Source of the DNA: Hyphomicrobiales bacterium
GTDB taxonomy: Bacteria; Pseudomonadota; Alphaproteobacteria; Rhizobiales; Rhizobiaceae
Assembly (NCBI GenBank): GCA_021775415.1
Contig: JAJFHV010000004.1
Span: 1-64,000, forward strand
Reading direction: 5' to 3'
Length of the DNA stretch: 64,000 nt
In this document: in pieces, positions 48,410 to 57,981 of the stretch
Layout of the letters: every line of letters starts with the position of its first letter
Numbering within the stretch: position 1 is the stretch's first letter
Notes under the pieces: generated by a model
Seen by the model: only the letters and a program-made list of their open reading frames with translations
The model's database searches: none
What the model was told of the DNA's origin: nothing
Made by a program: the position numbers and the translations under genes

Positions 48410-48967
48410 TTACGGATCGAGTTCCGTATCCCAGTACAGAAAGTCCATCCAGCTTTCGTGCAAGTGGTTGGGCGGGAACCTGCGGCCGTTGCGATGTAAA
48501 TCCTCAATATCAGGCACAAAAGGCTTCTGACGCGGCCACATCTTTGCTTCACGGGGAAGCTTGTTGCTCTTCCTGAGATTGCACGGTGAACAGGCAGCGC
48601 AAACATTCTTCCAGGTTGTCGTCCCGCCCTTTGAGCGGGGAATGATGTGGTCGAACGTCAATTCCACGGCAGAACCACAATACTGGCATTCAAATTGATC
48701 GCGCAAAAATACGTTAAACCGTGTAAACGCCGGTGTTCTCCCGGGCCTGACATAAGATTTCAGGCTCACGACACTTGGCAACTGCATCTGGAAGGACGGG
48801 CTGTGTACCGCTAATTCATACTCGGCAACAATGTTGACGCGATCCAAAAACACCGCCTTGATGGCGTCCTGCCATGACCAAAGTGAAAGCGGATAATAGC
48901 TTAAAGGTCGAAAATCAGCGTTCAAAACAAGCGCTGGATGTGCCTCGGGAGAAACAGCAATATTCAT
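48410..48967 (-). CDS. HNH endonuclease
   Basis: A 185-residue protein with a C-terminal HNH domain: CQYCG (about 95-99), LTFDHIIPRSKGG with the DH pair, NVCAACSPCNLRK with the second zinc pair. The N-terminal region (VLNADFRPLSYYPLSLWSWQDAIKAV in parts) is the conserved lead-in of a chromosomal HNH family widespread in alphaproteobacteria. Its biological target is unknown. It is convergent with dsbB, 9 bp between stops. Confidence 0.9.
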   Translation of the reverse strand: MNIAVSPEAHPALVLNADFRPLSYYPLSLWSWQDAIKAVFLDRVNIVAEYELAVHSPSFQMQLPSVVSLKSYVRPGRTPAFTRFNVFLRDQFECQYCGSAVELTFDHIIPRSKGGTTTWKNVCAACSPCNLRKSNKLPREAKMWPRQKPFVPDIEDLHRNGRRFPPNHLHESWMDFLYWDTELDP

Positions 48968-49090
48968 GCGAACCTCCCGATTTCGAATCGGCAGGTTAAT
49001 ACAGCCAGATATCCGGTACTATTTTTGATGGCATATTTCTGCTGCTTACTTACTGAATTGAAAGCGTTTTCTCCCTTTACCGTGGTGAAA

Positions 49091-49738
49091 TTACACCGGC
49101 AGAGCACTTTTGCCCTGCTTAAGATATGCATAATAGGCCCAAAAAAGCCGTGCGGCTACTCCCCTCCAGGGTGACCAGTCTTTGGCAATTATCCGAAGTG
49201 CCTTGTTATCCGGTCGACTTTCCATTCCAAGACCCTCTTGAACGGCGACTTGCAGAGCCAGATCACCGTCTGGAAAGATGTCCTGGTGACCGGCGCAAAA
49301 CAGCAGGTAAACCTCTGCCGTCCAGGGACCGATACCATGAACGCTTGTCAGTTTCGCGACGGCATCACCGGCCTCAATTCTGCAAATTTCATCAAGGTCA
49401 AGGCGTCCATCGACAAGTGTGCCGGAGAGCTCACGCATGGTTTTCTGCTTCGGGCGGGAAAGACCAATTTGCCGCCACACATCTTCACCAACCTCAAGAT
49501 AGCGCTCAGGAGAAACAGGAGATACATGCTTGAGAAACCGGGTTGTTATCGCTTGCGCACTGGCGCGGGAAACCTGCTGGGCAATAATGATGCGGACCAG
49601 ACCTTCAAATCCTGGCGCTTCAAGGCGCAAAGGTATTTCAGATGCCTTGGCGGCAATTGGTGCCAGTCGCGGATCAGTTGCCAGCAGGTATTTCATTCCC
49701 TGATTGATTCCCCGCCGGGTTCGAATTCGACTTAACAT
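49091..49738 (-). CDS. DNA-3-methyladenine glycosylase, AlkA-like
   Basis: A 215-residue base-excision repair enzyme of the HhH-GPD superfamily. QQVSRASAQAI lies in the helical domain. The helix-hairpin-helix LTSVHGIGPWTAEVYLLF is followed by PDGD containing the catalytic aspartate. WSPWRGVAARLFWAYY closes the fold. It removes alkylated purines, by family. ATG 49738 fits the family N-terminus (RIRT..GMKYLLATDPRLAPI) although no ribosome-binding site is clear; ATG 49696 is an alternative. Divergent from gluQ. Confidence 0.9.
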   Translation of the reverse strand: MLSRIRTRRGINQGMKYLLATDPRLAPIAAKASEIPLRLEAPGFEGLVRIIIAQQVSRASAQAITTRFLKHVSPVSPERYLEVGEDVWRQIGLSRPKQKTMRELSGTLVDGRLDLDEICRIEAGDAVAKLTSVHGIGPWTAEVYLLFCAGHQDIFPDGDLALQVAVQEGLGMESRPDNKALRIIAKDWSPWRGVAARLFWAYYAYLKQGKSALPV

Positions 49739-49791
49739 TCATGATCGCCATTGTGCTTACTACCAAGGTCCATCCTCACTATAGTTACCCC

Positions 49792-50673
49792 ATGACGCAA
49801 CCTGTTTTAAGATTCGCACCCAGTCCCAACGGCGAACTGCATCTTGGCCATGCCTATTCGGCATTGCTTAATCAGCAAATGGCGAATGATGCAGGTGGCA
49901 AATTGCTGTTGCGGATTGAGGATATCGATCTGGAGCGTTGTAATCCGGGACTTGAAGCACAGATGCTGAACGATCTGGAATGGCTGGGAATTGAGTGGGA
50001 TGGTGTGCCACGCTGGCAGTCTGAGCACCTGGATGCATATCAGGATGCGCTCGATACGCTGGAGGCAGAAGGCCTGGTCTATCCTTCGATTTCAAGTCGT
50101 GGAGAAGTTCGGCACCGGATTTCTGCGCTTGAAGAATCCGGAAAGACCTGGCCTCGTGACCCGGACGGGGTGCCGCATTACCCAGGTGAAGAAAGACTGT
50201 ACACGGCTGAAGAACGGGCGGCGTTAAAGCGTGAGGCGGGCAAGTATTCCCTGCGGCTGGATATGGCAAAGGCACTTGGCAGATATACGAAACCACTTGA
50301 ATGGTATGAGAGCGGTGCCGGTCCCAAGGCTGAAACCGGAAAAATACCGGCTCACCCGGCAATTTGGGGAGATGTGCTTTTGGGGCGCAAGGATGTACCC
50401 ACCAGCTATCATTTGGCATGCGTTTTGGATGATGCACTGCAAGGCGTAAGTTTGATCGTGCGGGGGCAGGATTTGTTCCACGCCACGTCGATACACCGGT
50501 TATTGCAGGAGGTTTTGGGGTTGCCGGCGCCGGTTTATCATCATCACAGGCTGATTCTTGATGATGACGGACAAAAACTGGCGAAATCCCGCAAGGACAC
50601 AAGCCTGCGCCAATTACGCGATGCAGGATTACAACCGGATGACATCAAACGGATGGTTGGTTGGGAAGCTTAG
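49792..50673 (+). CDS. gluQ: Glutamyl-Q tRNA(Asp) synthetase
   Basis: A 293-residue truncated class I GlxRS-like enzyme that glutamylates the queuosine at position 34 of tRNA-Asp. RFAPSPNGELHLGH (7-20) includes the HIGH motif as HLGH, RIEDIDLERC is conserved, and KLAKS replaces KMSKS. It lacks the anticodon-binding domain, as expected. At the usual zinc-site position the sequence reads YPSISSRGE without cysteines, so the zinc site of E. coli GluQ appears to be lost. ATG 49792 gives the family start. Confidence 0.92.
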   Translation: MTQPVLRFAPSPNGELHLGHAYSALLNQQMANDAGGKLLLRIEDIDLERCNPGLEAQMLNDLEWLGIEWDGVPRWQSEHLDAYQDALDTLEAEGLVYPSISSRGEVRHRISALEESGKTWPRDPDGVPHYPGEERLYTAEERAALKREAGKYSLRLDMAKALGRYTKPLEWYESGAGPKAETGKIPAHPAIWGDVLLGRKDVPTSYHLACVLDDALQGVSLIVRGQDLFHATSIHRLLQEVLGLPAPVYHHHRLILDDDGQKLAKSRKDTSLRQLRDAGLQPDDIKRMVGWEA

Positions 50674-50675
50674 CT

Positions 50676-50963
50676 TCACCCATCCACTGCACGCTTGACC
50701 GCAGCCAGGACCACCAGTGTCAGGCTGGCTGAACCGGTTGCGACTGCCAAGGACATAGTTGGATACCAGTTGAGTTGATAGCCGTAGAGGTTGTAGCTGT
50801 ACATGCCGACATAGGTACCGGCCAACAAGAGCAACCAATTGCCGATCTGGCCGAATCCTTTTGCGCCCATAATACCGTCAGCAATCCAGCCGCTGATATA
50901 ACAAACCGCGCTGAGCCCAACGAGTGAGATGAGGAATTGATCGAATGACATTTGCCACAACAT
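50676..50963 (-). CDS. Small three-helix membrane protein
   Basis: A 95-residue protein with three hydrophobic segments (about 9-30, 38-58, 66-88) separated by short loops. Sequence features such as GFGQIGNWLLLLAGTYVGMY recall GlsB/YeaQ/YmgE-like transglycosylase-associated proteins, but the match is loose. GGAG lies 7 nt before ATG 50963. It is convergent with gluQ, 2 bp between stops. Function unknown. Confidence 0.6.
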   Translation of the reverse strand: MLWQMSFDQFLISLVGLSAVCYISGWIADGIMGAKGFGQIGNWLLLLAGTYVGMYSYNLYGYQLNWYPTMSLAVATGSASLTLVVLAAVKRAVDG

Positions 50964-51101
50964 GTTTCTGCTCCAAAATGGATAATTTCTTTACCCCCCA
51001 GCGAAACAAGACGAATTATCTATGAAGAATTTTAAAACGCCGTAAATTAATTGGTGACATTTTTACCTATCTCGATTTTTATTCCTGACAACGGAGCTTT
51101 C

Positions 51102-51926
51102 ATGCAGAGCATTTTGGTTACAGGCTGTTCCTCCGGGATTGGGGCGCATTGTGCAAGACGACTGAAGGAGGATGGATGGCAGGTTTTTGCAACCGTTCGT
51201 AATCCCGAAGATATTTCGACGCTTGAAATGCAGAAAATCCGCACGCTCCATCTCGACTATACAGACGGGGCGTCAATCCATTCAGCCGTGGTGCAGGTTC
51301 TCAAGGAAACCGGCGGGACACTTGATGCGTTGTTCAACAATGGCGCTTATGGCCAGCCGGGTGCGGTGGAAGATTTAACGACGGATGTTCTTCGCCAGCA
51401 GTTTGAGGCGAATTTCTTCGGCTGGCATGAACTAACCAATCTGGTTGTTCCGGTAATGCGCCGCCAGGGAGGTGGCCGGATCATTCACTGCTCATCCGTA
51501 CTGGGCTGGATCCCGATGCGTTGGCGCGGTGCCTATAACGCCTCGAAATATGCGCTGGAAGGTCTTGCCTCTACGATGCGGCTGGAACTCAAAGGTGAAG
51601 GAATACATGTTTGCCTGATTGAACCGGGGCCAATTCGAACACGGTTTTCGGAAAATGCCCTGGCAAAGCTTGAGGAGAATATCGACCTTGAAAATTCCGT
51701 CCATGCAGTGGCTTACAAAGCGCGCATTGAAAGCGGTAAAAACAAGTCTGGCGCGGGGCGATTTGAGCTTGGCCCGGAAGCGGTTTATGCGAAATTGCGC
51801 CATGCGCTCACCGCCAAAAATCCAAAGGCTCATTATGGGGTCACGATACCGACCCATGTGATGAATTTTGCACGGCGGTTCCTGCCGCAAAGGCTTGTCG
51901 ACCGCATAATCGTGTCTGGAGAATAA
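51102..51926 (+). CDS. SDR family oxidoreductase
   Basis: A 274-residue classical short-chain dehydrogenase. TGCSSGIG at about 7-14, NNGAYG in place of NNAG, CSSVLGW, and YNASKYALEGLA. The motif RLELKGEGIHVCLIEPGPIRT, read in parts, is typical of the retinol-dehydrogenase/17-beta-HSD-like branch used by many bacteria for long-chain substrates. CGGAG lies 5 nt before ATG 51102. Substrate unknown. Confidence 0.87.
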   Translation: MQSILVTGCSSGIGAHCARRLKEDGWQVFATVRNPEDISTLEMQKIRTLHLDYTDGASIHSAVVQVLKETGGTLDALFNNGAYGQPGAVEDLTTDVLRQQFEANFFGWHELTNLVVPVMRRQGGGRIIHCSSVLGWIPMRWRGAYNASKYALEGLASTMRLELKGEGIHVCLIEPGPIRTRFSENALAKLEENIDLENSVHAVAYKARIESGKNKSGAGRFELGPEAVYAKLRHALTAKNPKAHYGVTIPTHVMNFARRFLPQRLVDRIIVSGE

Positions 51927-52001
51927 TTCTTATTTACAAAAAGCGCCATTCAAACCCCATCGGTTTTGGATTATGGTCGCTTAGCTATTAGGAACAATCA
52001 C

Positions 52002-52181
52002 ATGTTGCCAACACTCATCGTTCTTGGTCTGGCCGTTGTTGCTGTGATCCTTATGCTTGGCATTTGGAATATGGCGAAGGGCGGAAGCCCGAACCGTTCC
52101 CAGACGTTTATGCGATTTCGGGTGCTTGCGCAGTTTGTCGTAATAATTCTGGTAATGGGCGCCTTGTATTTCGCTTCCTGA
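52002..52181 (+). CDS. Twin transmembrane helix small protein (HIG1-like)
   Basis: A 59-residue protein with two hydrophobic helices (about 2-22 and 39-57) joined by a polar loop KGGSPNRSQTFMRFRVLAQ, the pattern of alphaproteobacterial HIG1-like twin-transmembrane proteins. In mitochondria HIG1 proteins associate with respiratory complexes; the bacterial role is unproven. AGGAAC precedes ATG 52002. It lies 40 bp upstream of the adenosyltransferase gene, an arrangement I recall from other Rhizobiales. Confidence 0.72.
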   Translation: MLPTLIVLGLAVVAVILMLGIWNMAKGGSPNRSQTFMRFRVLAQFVVIILVMGALYFAS

Positions 52182-52220
52182 TGCTGTTCCGTTCGCATTT
52201 CACACAAATGGAAACCTGCC

Positions 52221-52799
52221 TTGGTAATTCTCAACAAAATTTACACTAAAACAGGTGATGATGGCTCAACCGGCCTTGGCAATGGCGAGCGCCGCGCCAA
52301 ACATGATTTGCGTGTTAGCGCCTATGGTACCGTCGATGAGACGAATGCCTGTATTGGTATGGCGCGGTTGCATTCCAAAGAACTAAAAAATCTGGATGAG
52401 GCGCTTTCGCGTATCCAGAATGATTTGTTTGATCTTGGTGCAGATTTGGCGACACCGGATGACGGCAAGCCGCTTGAATATGAACCCTTGCGGATTACGG
52501 ACGCCCAGACCGGACGTCTTGAAAAGGAAATTGATGAGCTGAATGCCAAGCTTGATCCTTTGCGCTCGTTTGTGTTGCCGGGCGGGTCCGATCTGTCGGC
52601 GCATTTGCATATGGCAAGAACCATCGCGCGCCGCGCTGAACGATTGATCATCGAACTTTCAGATGTGTCAGATGAAGTTGTGACCCCGGCCGCAATCCAA
52701 TACGTTAACCGACTGTCAGACTTTTTGTTCGTGGCGGCGCGATCTGCCAATGATGACGGTAAATCTGATGTGTTGTGGGTTCCGGGAAAGAACCGTTAG
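52221..52799 (+). CDS. Cob(I)alamin adenosyltransferase, PduO type
   Basis: A 192-residue enzyme that adenosylates cob(I)alamin or corrinoid precursors to make coenzyme B12. N-terminal YTKTGDDGSTGLGNGER binds ATP, then VDETNACIG and the C-terminal ARSANDD. RTIARRAERLII is the conserved helix. It begins with TTG 52221 (MVILNKIYTKTG), matching the family start. Its TAG at 52797-52799 abuts the rhomboid ATG, so those two genes are likely translationally coupled. No B12 riboswitch was seen upstream. Confidence 0.9.
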   Translation: MVILNKIYTKTGDDGSTGLGNGERRAKHDLRVSAYGTVDETNACIGMARLHSKELKNLDEALSRIQNDLFDLGADLATPDDGKPLEYEPLRITDAQTGRLEKEIDELNAKLDPLRSFVLPGGSDLSAHLHMARTIARRAERLIIELSDVSDEVVTPAAIQYVNRLSDFLFVAARSANDDGKSDVLWVPGKNR

Positions 52800-53612
52800 A
52801 TGTTTATCCCGCTTCACGATTCGAACGCCCTTGAGCATATCAAGCTCCAATATGTGACGCTTTCAATCATTGTGGTAAATGTCTTCGTTTGGCTGATGAC
52901 TTCGACGCCGGCGATTATGGGTGTGGAAGAAGCCAATGCGGTTTTCTTTTCCTATGGGTTCATTCCGGCAGTTGTGAATGATCTGGCAATTTTACCGCCT
53001 GAATACACATTTGTTCCCGAGCCTCTCCAGTATGTTTCCTACGCCTTCTTTCACGGTGATTTCATGCATCTTGCGGGCAACATGCTCTTTCTATGGGTGT
53101 TTGGAGACAATGTAGAAGATGCAATGGGGCATCTCAAATATCTGGTGTTTTACCTGTTATGTGCTGCTGCGGGTGCGCTTGCGCACCGGTTGGCAATTCC
53201 AAATTCCGAAGCACCGCTGATTGGTGCATCCGGGGCTGCGGCAGGTGTGGTTGCGGCCTATGTTTTACTTCATCCGAAGGTGCGTGTCTGGATATTGGCC
53301 TTTGGACGTATTCCTCTTCGATTGTCGGCAATGTGGGTAATAGGGGCGTGGATTGCTTTCCAGTTGTTCAATTTCCTGTTTATGCCTGAAACCCAGGTTT
53401 CATGGGCCGCACATATTGGCGGGATTGTTGCTGGCGCGTTGTTGGTATTTGTCCTGAAACGGCGTGATGTGGCTTTGTTTGACCAGGATTTGCCGCAGTC
53501 AAGCGTTGCAGAGCAGCAATCAGAACCGGCGACACGCCCATCAGAAGCCAAATCCGGGGGAGCTGTCCCCAGGACGGGTCGCATCTGGGGCAGGCGCAGC
53601 GACAATAAGTGA
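52800..53612 (+). CDS. Rhomboid family intramembrane serine protease
   Basis: A 270-residue membrane protease with about six helices. SYAFFHGDFMHLAGNMLFLWVFG supplies His90 and Asn94 of the oxyanion hole, GASGAAAG holds catalytic Ser144, and AAHIGG supplies His205. The last ~45 residues are a hydrophilic tail rich in Pro/Ser/Gln. It begins at the adenosyltransferase stop codon. Substrates of alphaproteobacterial rhomboids are largely unknown. Confidence 0.93.
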   Translation: MFIPLHDSNALEHIKLQYVTLSIIVVNVFVWLMTSTPAIMGVEEANAVFFSYGFIPAVVNDLAILPPEYTFVPEPLQYVSYAFFHGDFMHLAGNMLFLWVFGDNVEDAMGHLKYLVFYLLCAAAGALAHRLAIPNSEAPLIGASGAAAGVVAAYVLLHPKVRVWILAFGRIPLRLSAMWVIGAWIAFQLFNFLFMPETQVSWAAHIGGIVAGALLVFVLKRRDVALFDQDLPQSSVAEQQSEPATRPSEAKSGGAVPRTGRIWGRRSDNK

Positions 53613-53811
53613 TCTAAAATTATGTTGACGCAAACGCTGCTTGGCGATACGCATCTGCCGCAATGCAGACAAATCCCAGTTGATCCTGCTGACTGTCAAT
53701 AAAACCAGATTGCAGAGTAATTCACCGGCCAGAATTTTGAATGCTGAACCGGTGCGAACGATAAACCGTGCTTCCCAGATGTAGCACTCTTGAACGCCGA
53801 AAGGTTAACCC

Positions 53812-54561
53812 ATGAAGATTCTTGTACCGGTAAAGCGGGTTGTTGATTACAACGTCAAAATCCGCGTGAAATCAGATGGATCAGGCGTGGAACTTGCCAA
53901 CGTCAAGATGTCCATGAACCCGTTTGATGAAATTTCTGTCGAAGCGGCCATTCGCCTTAAAGAGGCTGGCACGGTAACTGAAATTATTGCGGTTTCCGTG
54001 GGTCCACAACAGTCTCAGGAAACCATCCGGACCGCCCTTGCGATGGGCGCTGACCGGGGTATTCTGGTCAAGACCGATGATCTGGTCGAGCCTTTGGCTG
54101 TTGCAAAAATCCTCAAAGGCATTGTTGAAGAAGAACAGCCTGGCCTGGTTATCCTCGGCAAGCAGGCGATTGACGATGACTGTAACCAGACCGGTCAGAT
54201 GCTTTCCGCGCTGCTTGGCTGGAGCCAGGCAACATTTGCAAACTCCCTGGAAATCAATGGTGACACCGCACAGGTAACCCGTGAGGTTGATGGCGGCCTG
54301 CAGATTGTTGATGTGAAAATGCCGACGATTGTAACAACGGATCTTCGTCTCAACGAGCCACGTTATGCTTCGCTGCCAAACATCATGAAGGCCAAGAAAA
54401 AGCCGATGGATGAAAAGACACCTTCAGACTATGGCGTTGATACGGCGCCTAGACTGAAAGTAACGGCAACCGTTGAACCGCCTGCGCGCCAGGCCGGGGT
54501 AATTTTGGGCTCTGTTGAAGAGCTGGTTGATAAACTCAGAAACGAAGCTGGCGTTCTTTAG
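53812..54561 (+). CDS. etfB: Electron transfer flavoprotein subunit beta
   Basis: A 249-residue ETF beta subunit (AMP-binding). [20 protein letters not shown] in parts is the family start; the signature [20 protein letters not shown], read in parts, lies near residue 185. With EtfA it accepts electrons from acyl-CoA and other dehydrogenases and passes them to ETF-quinone oxidoreductase. The start codon is preceded by AAAGG. etfA follows by 24 bp. The 199-bp gap upstream (53613-53811) holds no gene and no clear promoter. Confidence 0.97.
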   Translation: MKILVPVKRVVDYNVKIRVKSDGSGVELANVKMSMNPFDEISVEAAIRLKEAGTVTEIIAVSVGPQQSQETIRTALAMGADRGILVKTDDLVEPLAVAKILKGIVEEEQPGLVILGKQAIDDDCNQTGQMLSALLGWSQATFANSLEINGDTAQVTREVDGGLQIVDVKMPTIVTTDLRLNEPRYASLPNIMKAKKKPMDEKTPSDYGVDTAPRLKVTATVEPPARQAGVILGSVEELVDKLRNEAGVL

Positions 54562-54585
54562 ACGGTCCGGATTGGAGTAAAGACA

Positions 54586-55518
54586 ATGACAATTCTACTT
54601 GTTGCAGATCACGATAATACAGACCTCAATGACCAGACTGCAAAGGCACTCACGGCCGCTGCTGAAATCGGTGGTGAAATTCATGTACTGGTGGCCGGTA
54701 GTGGCTGCGCCAGTGTTGCAGATCAAGCTGCCAAGCTTGGTGGGGTCTCTAAGGTGTTGCTTGCTGAATCCGGCTCTTATGAGCATCAGCTTGCCGAACC
54801 GGTTGCAGATTTGATCGTCAGCATGGCTGGTGATTATGACACAATCATCCAGGCGGCCACGACTTCCGGCAAAAACACCTTGCCGCGTGTTGCTGCCCTG
54901 CTCGATGTGACGCAGGTTTCCGACATCATCACGGTAAAATCTGCAGATACGTTCGAGCGCCCGATTTATGCCGGTAACGCAATTCAGACGGTTCAGGCAA
55001 CAGATGCCAAGAAAGTCATCACCGTTCGTACTGCAGGCTTTGGTTCCGCAGAAGAAGGTGGTTCGGCATCGGTTGAAAAGATGGCCGAAGTTGCTGATCC
55101 GGGTCTTTCAAAGTTCGTTGGCGAAAAAATCGTTGAAAACGACCGTCCTGAACTCACCTCAGCCAAGATTATTATCTCCGGCGGACGTGCTCTTGGTTCA
55201 TCCGAGAAGTTCCGGGAAACCATTCTTCCGGTGGCGGACAAGCTGGGTGCAGCGGTTGGAGCGTCTCGCGCGGCAGTTGACGCAGGCTATGCGCCAAACG
55301 ACTGGCAGGTCGGGCAAACCGGTAAGGTTGTCGCACCGGATCTCTACATCGCTTGTGGGATTTCCGGAGCAATTCAGCACTTGGCCGGTATGAAAGATTC
55401 CAAGATCATTGTTGCGATCAACAAGGATGAGGAAGCACCGATTTTCCAGGTGTCAGATTATGGACTGGTTGCAGACCTGTTTGACATTTTGCCCGAGTTT
55501 GAAAAAGCACTCGACTAA
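54586..55518 (+). CDS. etfA: Electron transfer flavoprotein subunit alpha
   Basis: A 310-residue FAD-binding ETF subunit. The C-terminal FAD domain shows GRALGSSEKF, GASRAAVDAGYAPNDWQVGQTGKVVAP (in parts) and LYIACGISGAIQHLAGM, which is the ETF alpha signature. Normal length. GGAG precedes the ATG. A strong terminator follows the stop by about 25 bp, so etfBA is a closed two-gene operon. Confidence 0.97.
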   Translation: MTILLVADHDNTDLNDQTAKALTAAAEIGGEIHVLVAGSGCASVADQAAKLGGVSKVLLAESGSYEHQLAEPVADLIVSMAGDYDTIIQAATTSGKNTLPRVAALLDVTQVSDIITVKSADTFERPIYAGNAIQTVQATDAKKVITVRTAGFGSAEEGGSASVEKMAEVADPGLSKFVGEKIVENDRPELTSAKIIISGGRALGSSEKFRETILPVADKLGAAVGASRAAVDAGYAPNDWQVGQTGKVVAPDLYIACGISGAIQHLAGMKDSKIIVAINKDEEAPIFQVSDYGLVADLFDILPEFEKALD

Positions 55519-55541
55519 TCAGCCTTAGAAAATTTCAAATT

Positions 55542-55570
55542 GGCCGGGGGTTATTGCCTCCGGCCTTTTT
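55542..55570 (+). terminator. Rho-independent terminator of etfBA
   Basis: A 9-bp stem GGCCGGGGG/CCTCCGGCC (one G-U pair) with a 6-nt loop, followed by TTTTTGTTTT. It lies just before the convergent TlpA-like gene. Confidence 0.9.
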
Positions 55571-55581
55571 GTTTTGGGAAC

Positions 55582-56223
55582 TTATTCAAGTGCAATTGCG
55601 GTCTTTATCAAATTGACCGCGTCGGCACTGGCCCATTCTGCCGGACCATTCAAAACCGCAATTGCGCAGGAACTACGGTCTACAAGCAGGGTCACCGGCA
55701 TGCCGAATGCCATCCCCTGTTTCTTGAGTGAATTGAAAATAGCCAATTCGCCTTCGTGATAAAATGGAAGCGCGGTTAAATTGATTTCTGAATAAAAATT
55801 CTTTGGCTTGTCTGGTTCTCCAAGGTCTACGCTTACCGGAACGACTTGAAAATCTTCACCGCCTTCGCCGCTCTCCAGTGCTTCAAGGGCTGGCATTTCA
55901 GCCCGACACGGTGCGCACCATGTTGCCCATAGATTGAACAGAACCACGCGACCCTTCCAGTCGCCAAGGGTTGCCGGTTTGCCGTCCTTGTCAGCAAATG
56001 CGAGCGCACTTACATCCAGGGGGTCATCAACAATACGCATGGCGGCAAGGTCGCCCTTGATGGCCGGGTCGAGCGCCTTTGCGCCAGCAACACTGTCCTT
56101 GCAACTTGTCTCGCCGGATGCAGTTGTGAGTGGATCATTGCCAGAACCGGTGCTGATGACGTATATGCCGATGCCAATGGCCACTATTGCCAATAAAATC
56201 AACGCCAAGGGGAATTTACGCAT
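55582..56223 (-). CDS. TlpA-like thiol:disulfide oxidoreductase
   Basis: A 213-residue thioredoxin-fold protein anchored by one N-terminal helix (about 5-24) with the catalytic domain in the periplasm. Active site WCAPC (102-106, Cys103 and Cys106) lies after NLWATW, and PVTLLVD supplies the cis-proline. A further pair of cysteines (Cys41 and one near 196) may form a structural disulfide as in TlpA of Bradyrhizobium. It probably keeps periplasmic thiols reduced, for example for cytochrome oxidase or c maturation. ATG 56223 follows AGGGA. The adjacent argH is divergent. Confidence 0.88.
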   Translation of the reverse strand: MRKFPLALILLAIVAIGIGIYVISTGSGNDPLTTASGETSCKDSVAGAKALDPAIKGDLAAMRIVDDPLDVSALAFADKDGKPATLGDWKGRVVLFNLWATWCAPCRAEMPALEALESGEGGEDFQVVPVSVDLGEPDKPKNFYSEINLTALPFYHEGELAIFNSLKKQGMAFGMPVTLLVDRSSCAIAVLNGPAEWASADAVNLIKTAIALE

Positions 56224-56270
56224 GATTGTGTTTGTCCCTGTTTCTGCAATCTCTCTCCAGGAGAAGAACA

Positions 56271-57665
56271 ATGAGTAAACCTGGTTCCGGAAACCAGATG
56301 TGGGGCGGCCGGTTTGCAACCGGCCCTGATGCTATCATGGAGGAGATCAATGCCTCCATTGATTTCGATCGCAAGCTTTACGCCCAGGATATTGCCGGGT
56401 CAAAGGCGCATGCGAAGATGTTGGCCCAGCAAGGCATTATTTCAAAGAAAGATGCAAAACAAATTTCTGTAGGCCTGGACACAATTTTGTCAGAGATTAG
56501 TTCGGGCAAGTTCAAGTTTTCCAGGGCATTGGAAGACATCCACATGAACATTGAATCGAGGCTCAGTGATTTGATCGGAGAAGCGGCCGGGCGTTTGCAC
56601 ACCGCGCGCTCCAGAAACGATCAGGTCGCAACGGATTTCAGACTATGGGTCAAACAAACCATGTTCGCTCTGTCAGACAATCTCACGCAATTGATGAAGG
56701 TTCTTACAGACAAAGCCGAACAGCACTGTGATACGATCATGCCCGGTTTCACGCATTTGCAATCGGCGCAACCGGTGACATTCGGGCATCATTGCCTTGC
56801 CTATGTAGAGATGTTCGCACGTGATAAAAGCAGGGTGAACGATGCGATCGTGCGAATGAATGAATGTCCGCTCGGTGCGGCTGCACTCGCGGGAACCGGC
56901 TTTGATATCGATCGGGTAATGGTTGCCAAGGAGCTTGGATTTTCCTCGCCAACGCGCAATTCCCTGGACAGCGTATCGGATCGCGATTTTGCGCTTGATC
57001 TGCTTGCTTCCGCATCAATCTGTGCGACACATCTTTCCCGGCTGGCAGAGGAGATTGTTTTGTGGTCAACGCCGCAATTCGGGTTCATCACGCTTTCGGA
57101 CAGTTTTTCGACCGGCTCATCGATCATGCCGCAAAAAAAGAACCCGGATGCCGCAGAACTGGTACGGGCCAAGACCGGCCGGATAAATGGTTCACTGGTA
57201 GCACTTCTAACGGTGCTCAAGGGGTTGCCGCTTTCGTACTCCAAAGACATGCAGGAAGACAAAGAAGCTGTGTTTGATGCAGCTGAAAGTCTTGAGGTAG
57301 CGCTGTCGGCAATGCGTGGTGTGGTGGGTGACATGGCAATCAACACGCAGGCTATGCGGCTTGCGGCAGGCTCCGGCCATGCGACTGCGACAGATCTTGC
57401 AGACTGGCTGGTCCGGGAAGCCGGATTGCCGTTTCGCGAGGCACATCATGTCACAGGAAGGGTGGTGGCGTTGGCAGAAAAGCAAGGCGTCATTCTTGAA
57501 GAACTGACACTCGAGCAGCTTCAATCCATCCATCCAAAAATAACAAATGCCGCCTATAATGTGTTGTCTGTCGAAAACTCGGTTGCCAGCCGCAAGAGTT
57601 TTGGCGGCACATCACCCAAGAACGTCAAACAGCAAGTGCGCTATTGGCGCAAACGTTTGAAATAG
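56271..57665 (+). CDS. argH: Argininosuccinate lyase
   Basis: A 464-residue fumarase-superfamily enzyme that splits argininosuccinate to arginine and fumarate. [11 protein letters not shown] near the N-terminus, [13 protein letters not shown], and the superfamily signature [15 protein letters not shown] are present. AGGAGAAG lies before ATG 56271; the longer frame to 56226 is unlikely because it covers that site. It is followed by lptM and lysA on the same strand. Confidence 0.97.
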   Translation: MSKPGSGNQMWGGRFATGPDAIMEEINASIDFDRKLYAQDIAGSKAHAKMLAQQGIISKKDAKQISVGLDTILSEISSGKFKFSRALEDIHMNIESRLSDLIGEAAGRLHTARSRNDQVATDFRLWVKQTMFALSDNLTQLMKVLTDKAEQHCDTIMPGFTHLQSAQPVTFGHHCLAYVEMFARDKSRVNDAIVRMNECPLGAAALAGTGFDIDRVMVAKELGFSSPTRNSLDSVSDRDFALDLLASASICATHLSRLAEEIVLWSTPQFGFITLSDSFSTGSSIMPQKKNPDAAELVRAKTGRINGSLVALLTVLKGLPLSYSKDMQEDKEAVFDAAESLEVALSAMRGVVGDMAINTQAMRLAAGSGHATATDLADWLVREAGLPFREAHHVTGRVVALAEKQGVILEELTLEQLQSIHPKITNAAYNVLSVENSVASRKSFGGTSPKNVKQQVRYWRKRLK

Positions 57666-57757
57666 GCCTTACGAAAGACATATCTATATTTGACATTCAG
57701 CGCGGTCTGTCGAATATGTGCCGACGCTACAGAATTGCGACATTGGAGTTGCGAAAA

Positions 57758-57955
57758 ATGGTTTCAGGATTGGCAAAATATGCCCTGAACATTGCCCTGG
57801 TGCTTGTCCTGGCACTGGCTGTAACTTCGTGCGGTCGACGCGGTGCGCTTGAAGCGCCGCCTTCCTCCGCGGTGGTGACATCGGATGGTGAGGGTGAAGT
57901 TCAGGAAGAAAAACCTGTCGAGGACAAGCCATTTATCCTGGACGCACTCCTTTAA
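57758..57955 (+). CDS. lptM: LPS translocon maturation chaperone LptM
   Basis: A 65-residue outer-membrane lipoprotein (YifL/LptM). Signal peptide with lipobox AVTSC (Cys25) followed by GRRGALEAPP, the conserved N-terminal tail. In E. coli LptM helps mature the LptD disulfides. GGAG lies 9 nt before ATG 57758. Its place between argH and lysA is the conserved context. The remainder is Glu/Pro-rich and disordered. Confidence 0.88.
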   Translation: MVSGLAKYALNIALVLVLALAVTSCGRRGALEAPPSSAVVTSDGEGEVQEEKPVEDKPFILDALL

Positions 57956-57981
57956 TTTCAGCAGCGGGCTCGGGCTAATCG

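Noticed and set aside
49868-50602. 244-residue minus-strand ORF opposite gluQ
   Set aside because: His/Pro-rich antisense product of gluQ without motifs.
52182-52220. Cobalamin riboswitch before the adenosyltransferase gene
   Set aside because: The gap is only about 40 bp, and no B12-box-like sequence is present upstream.
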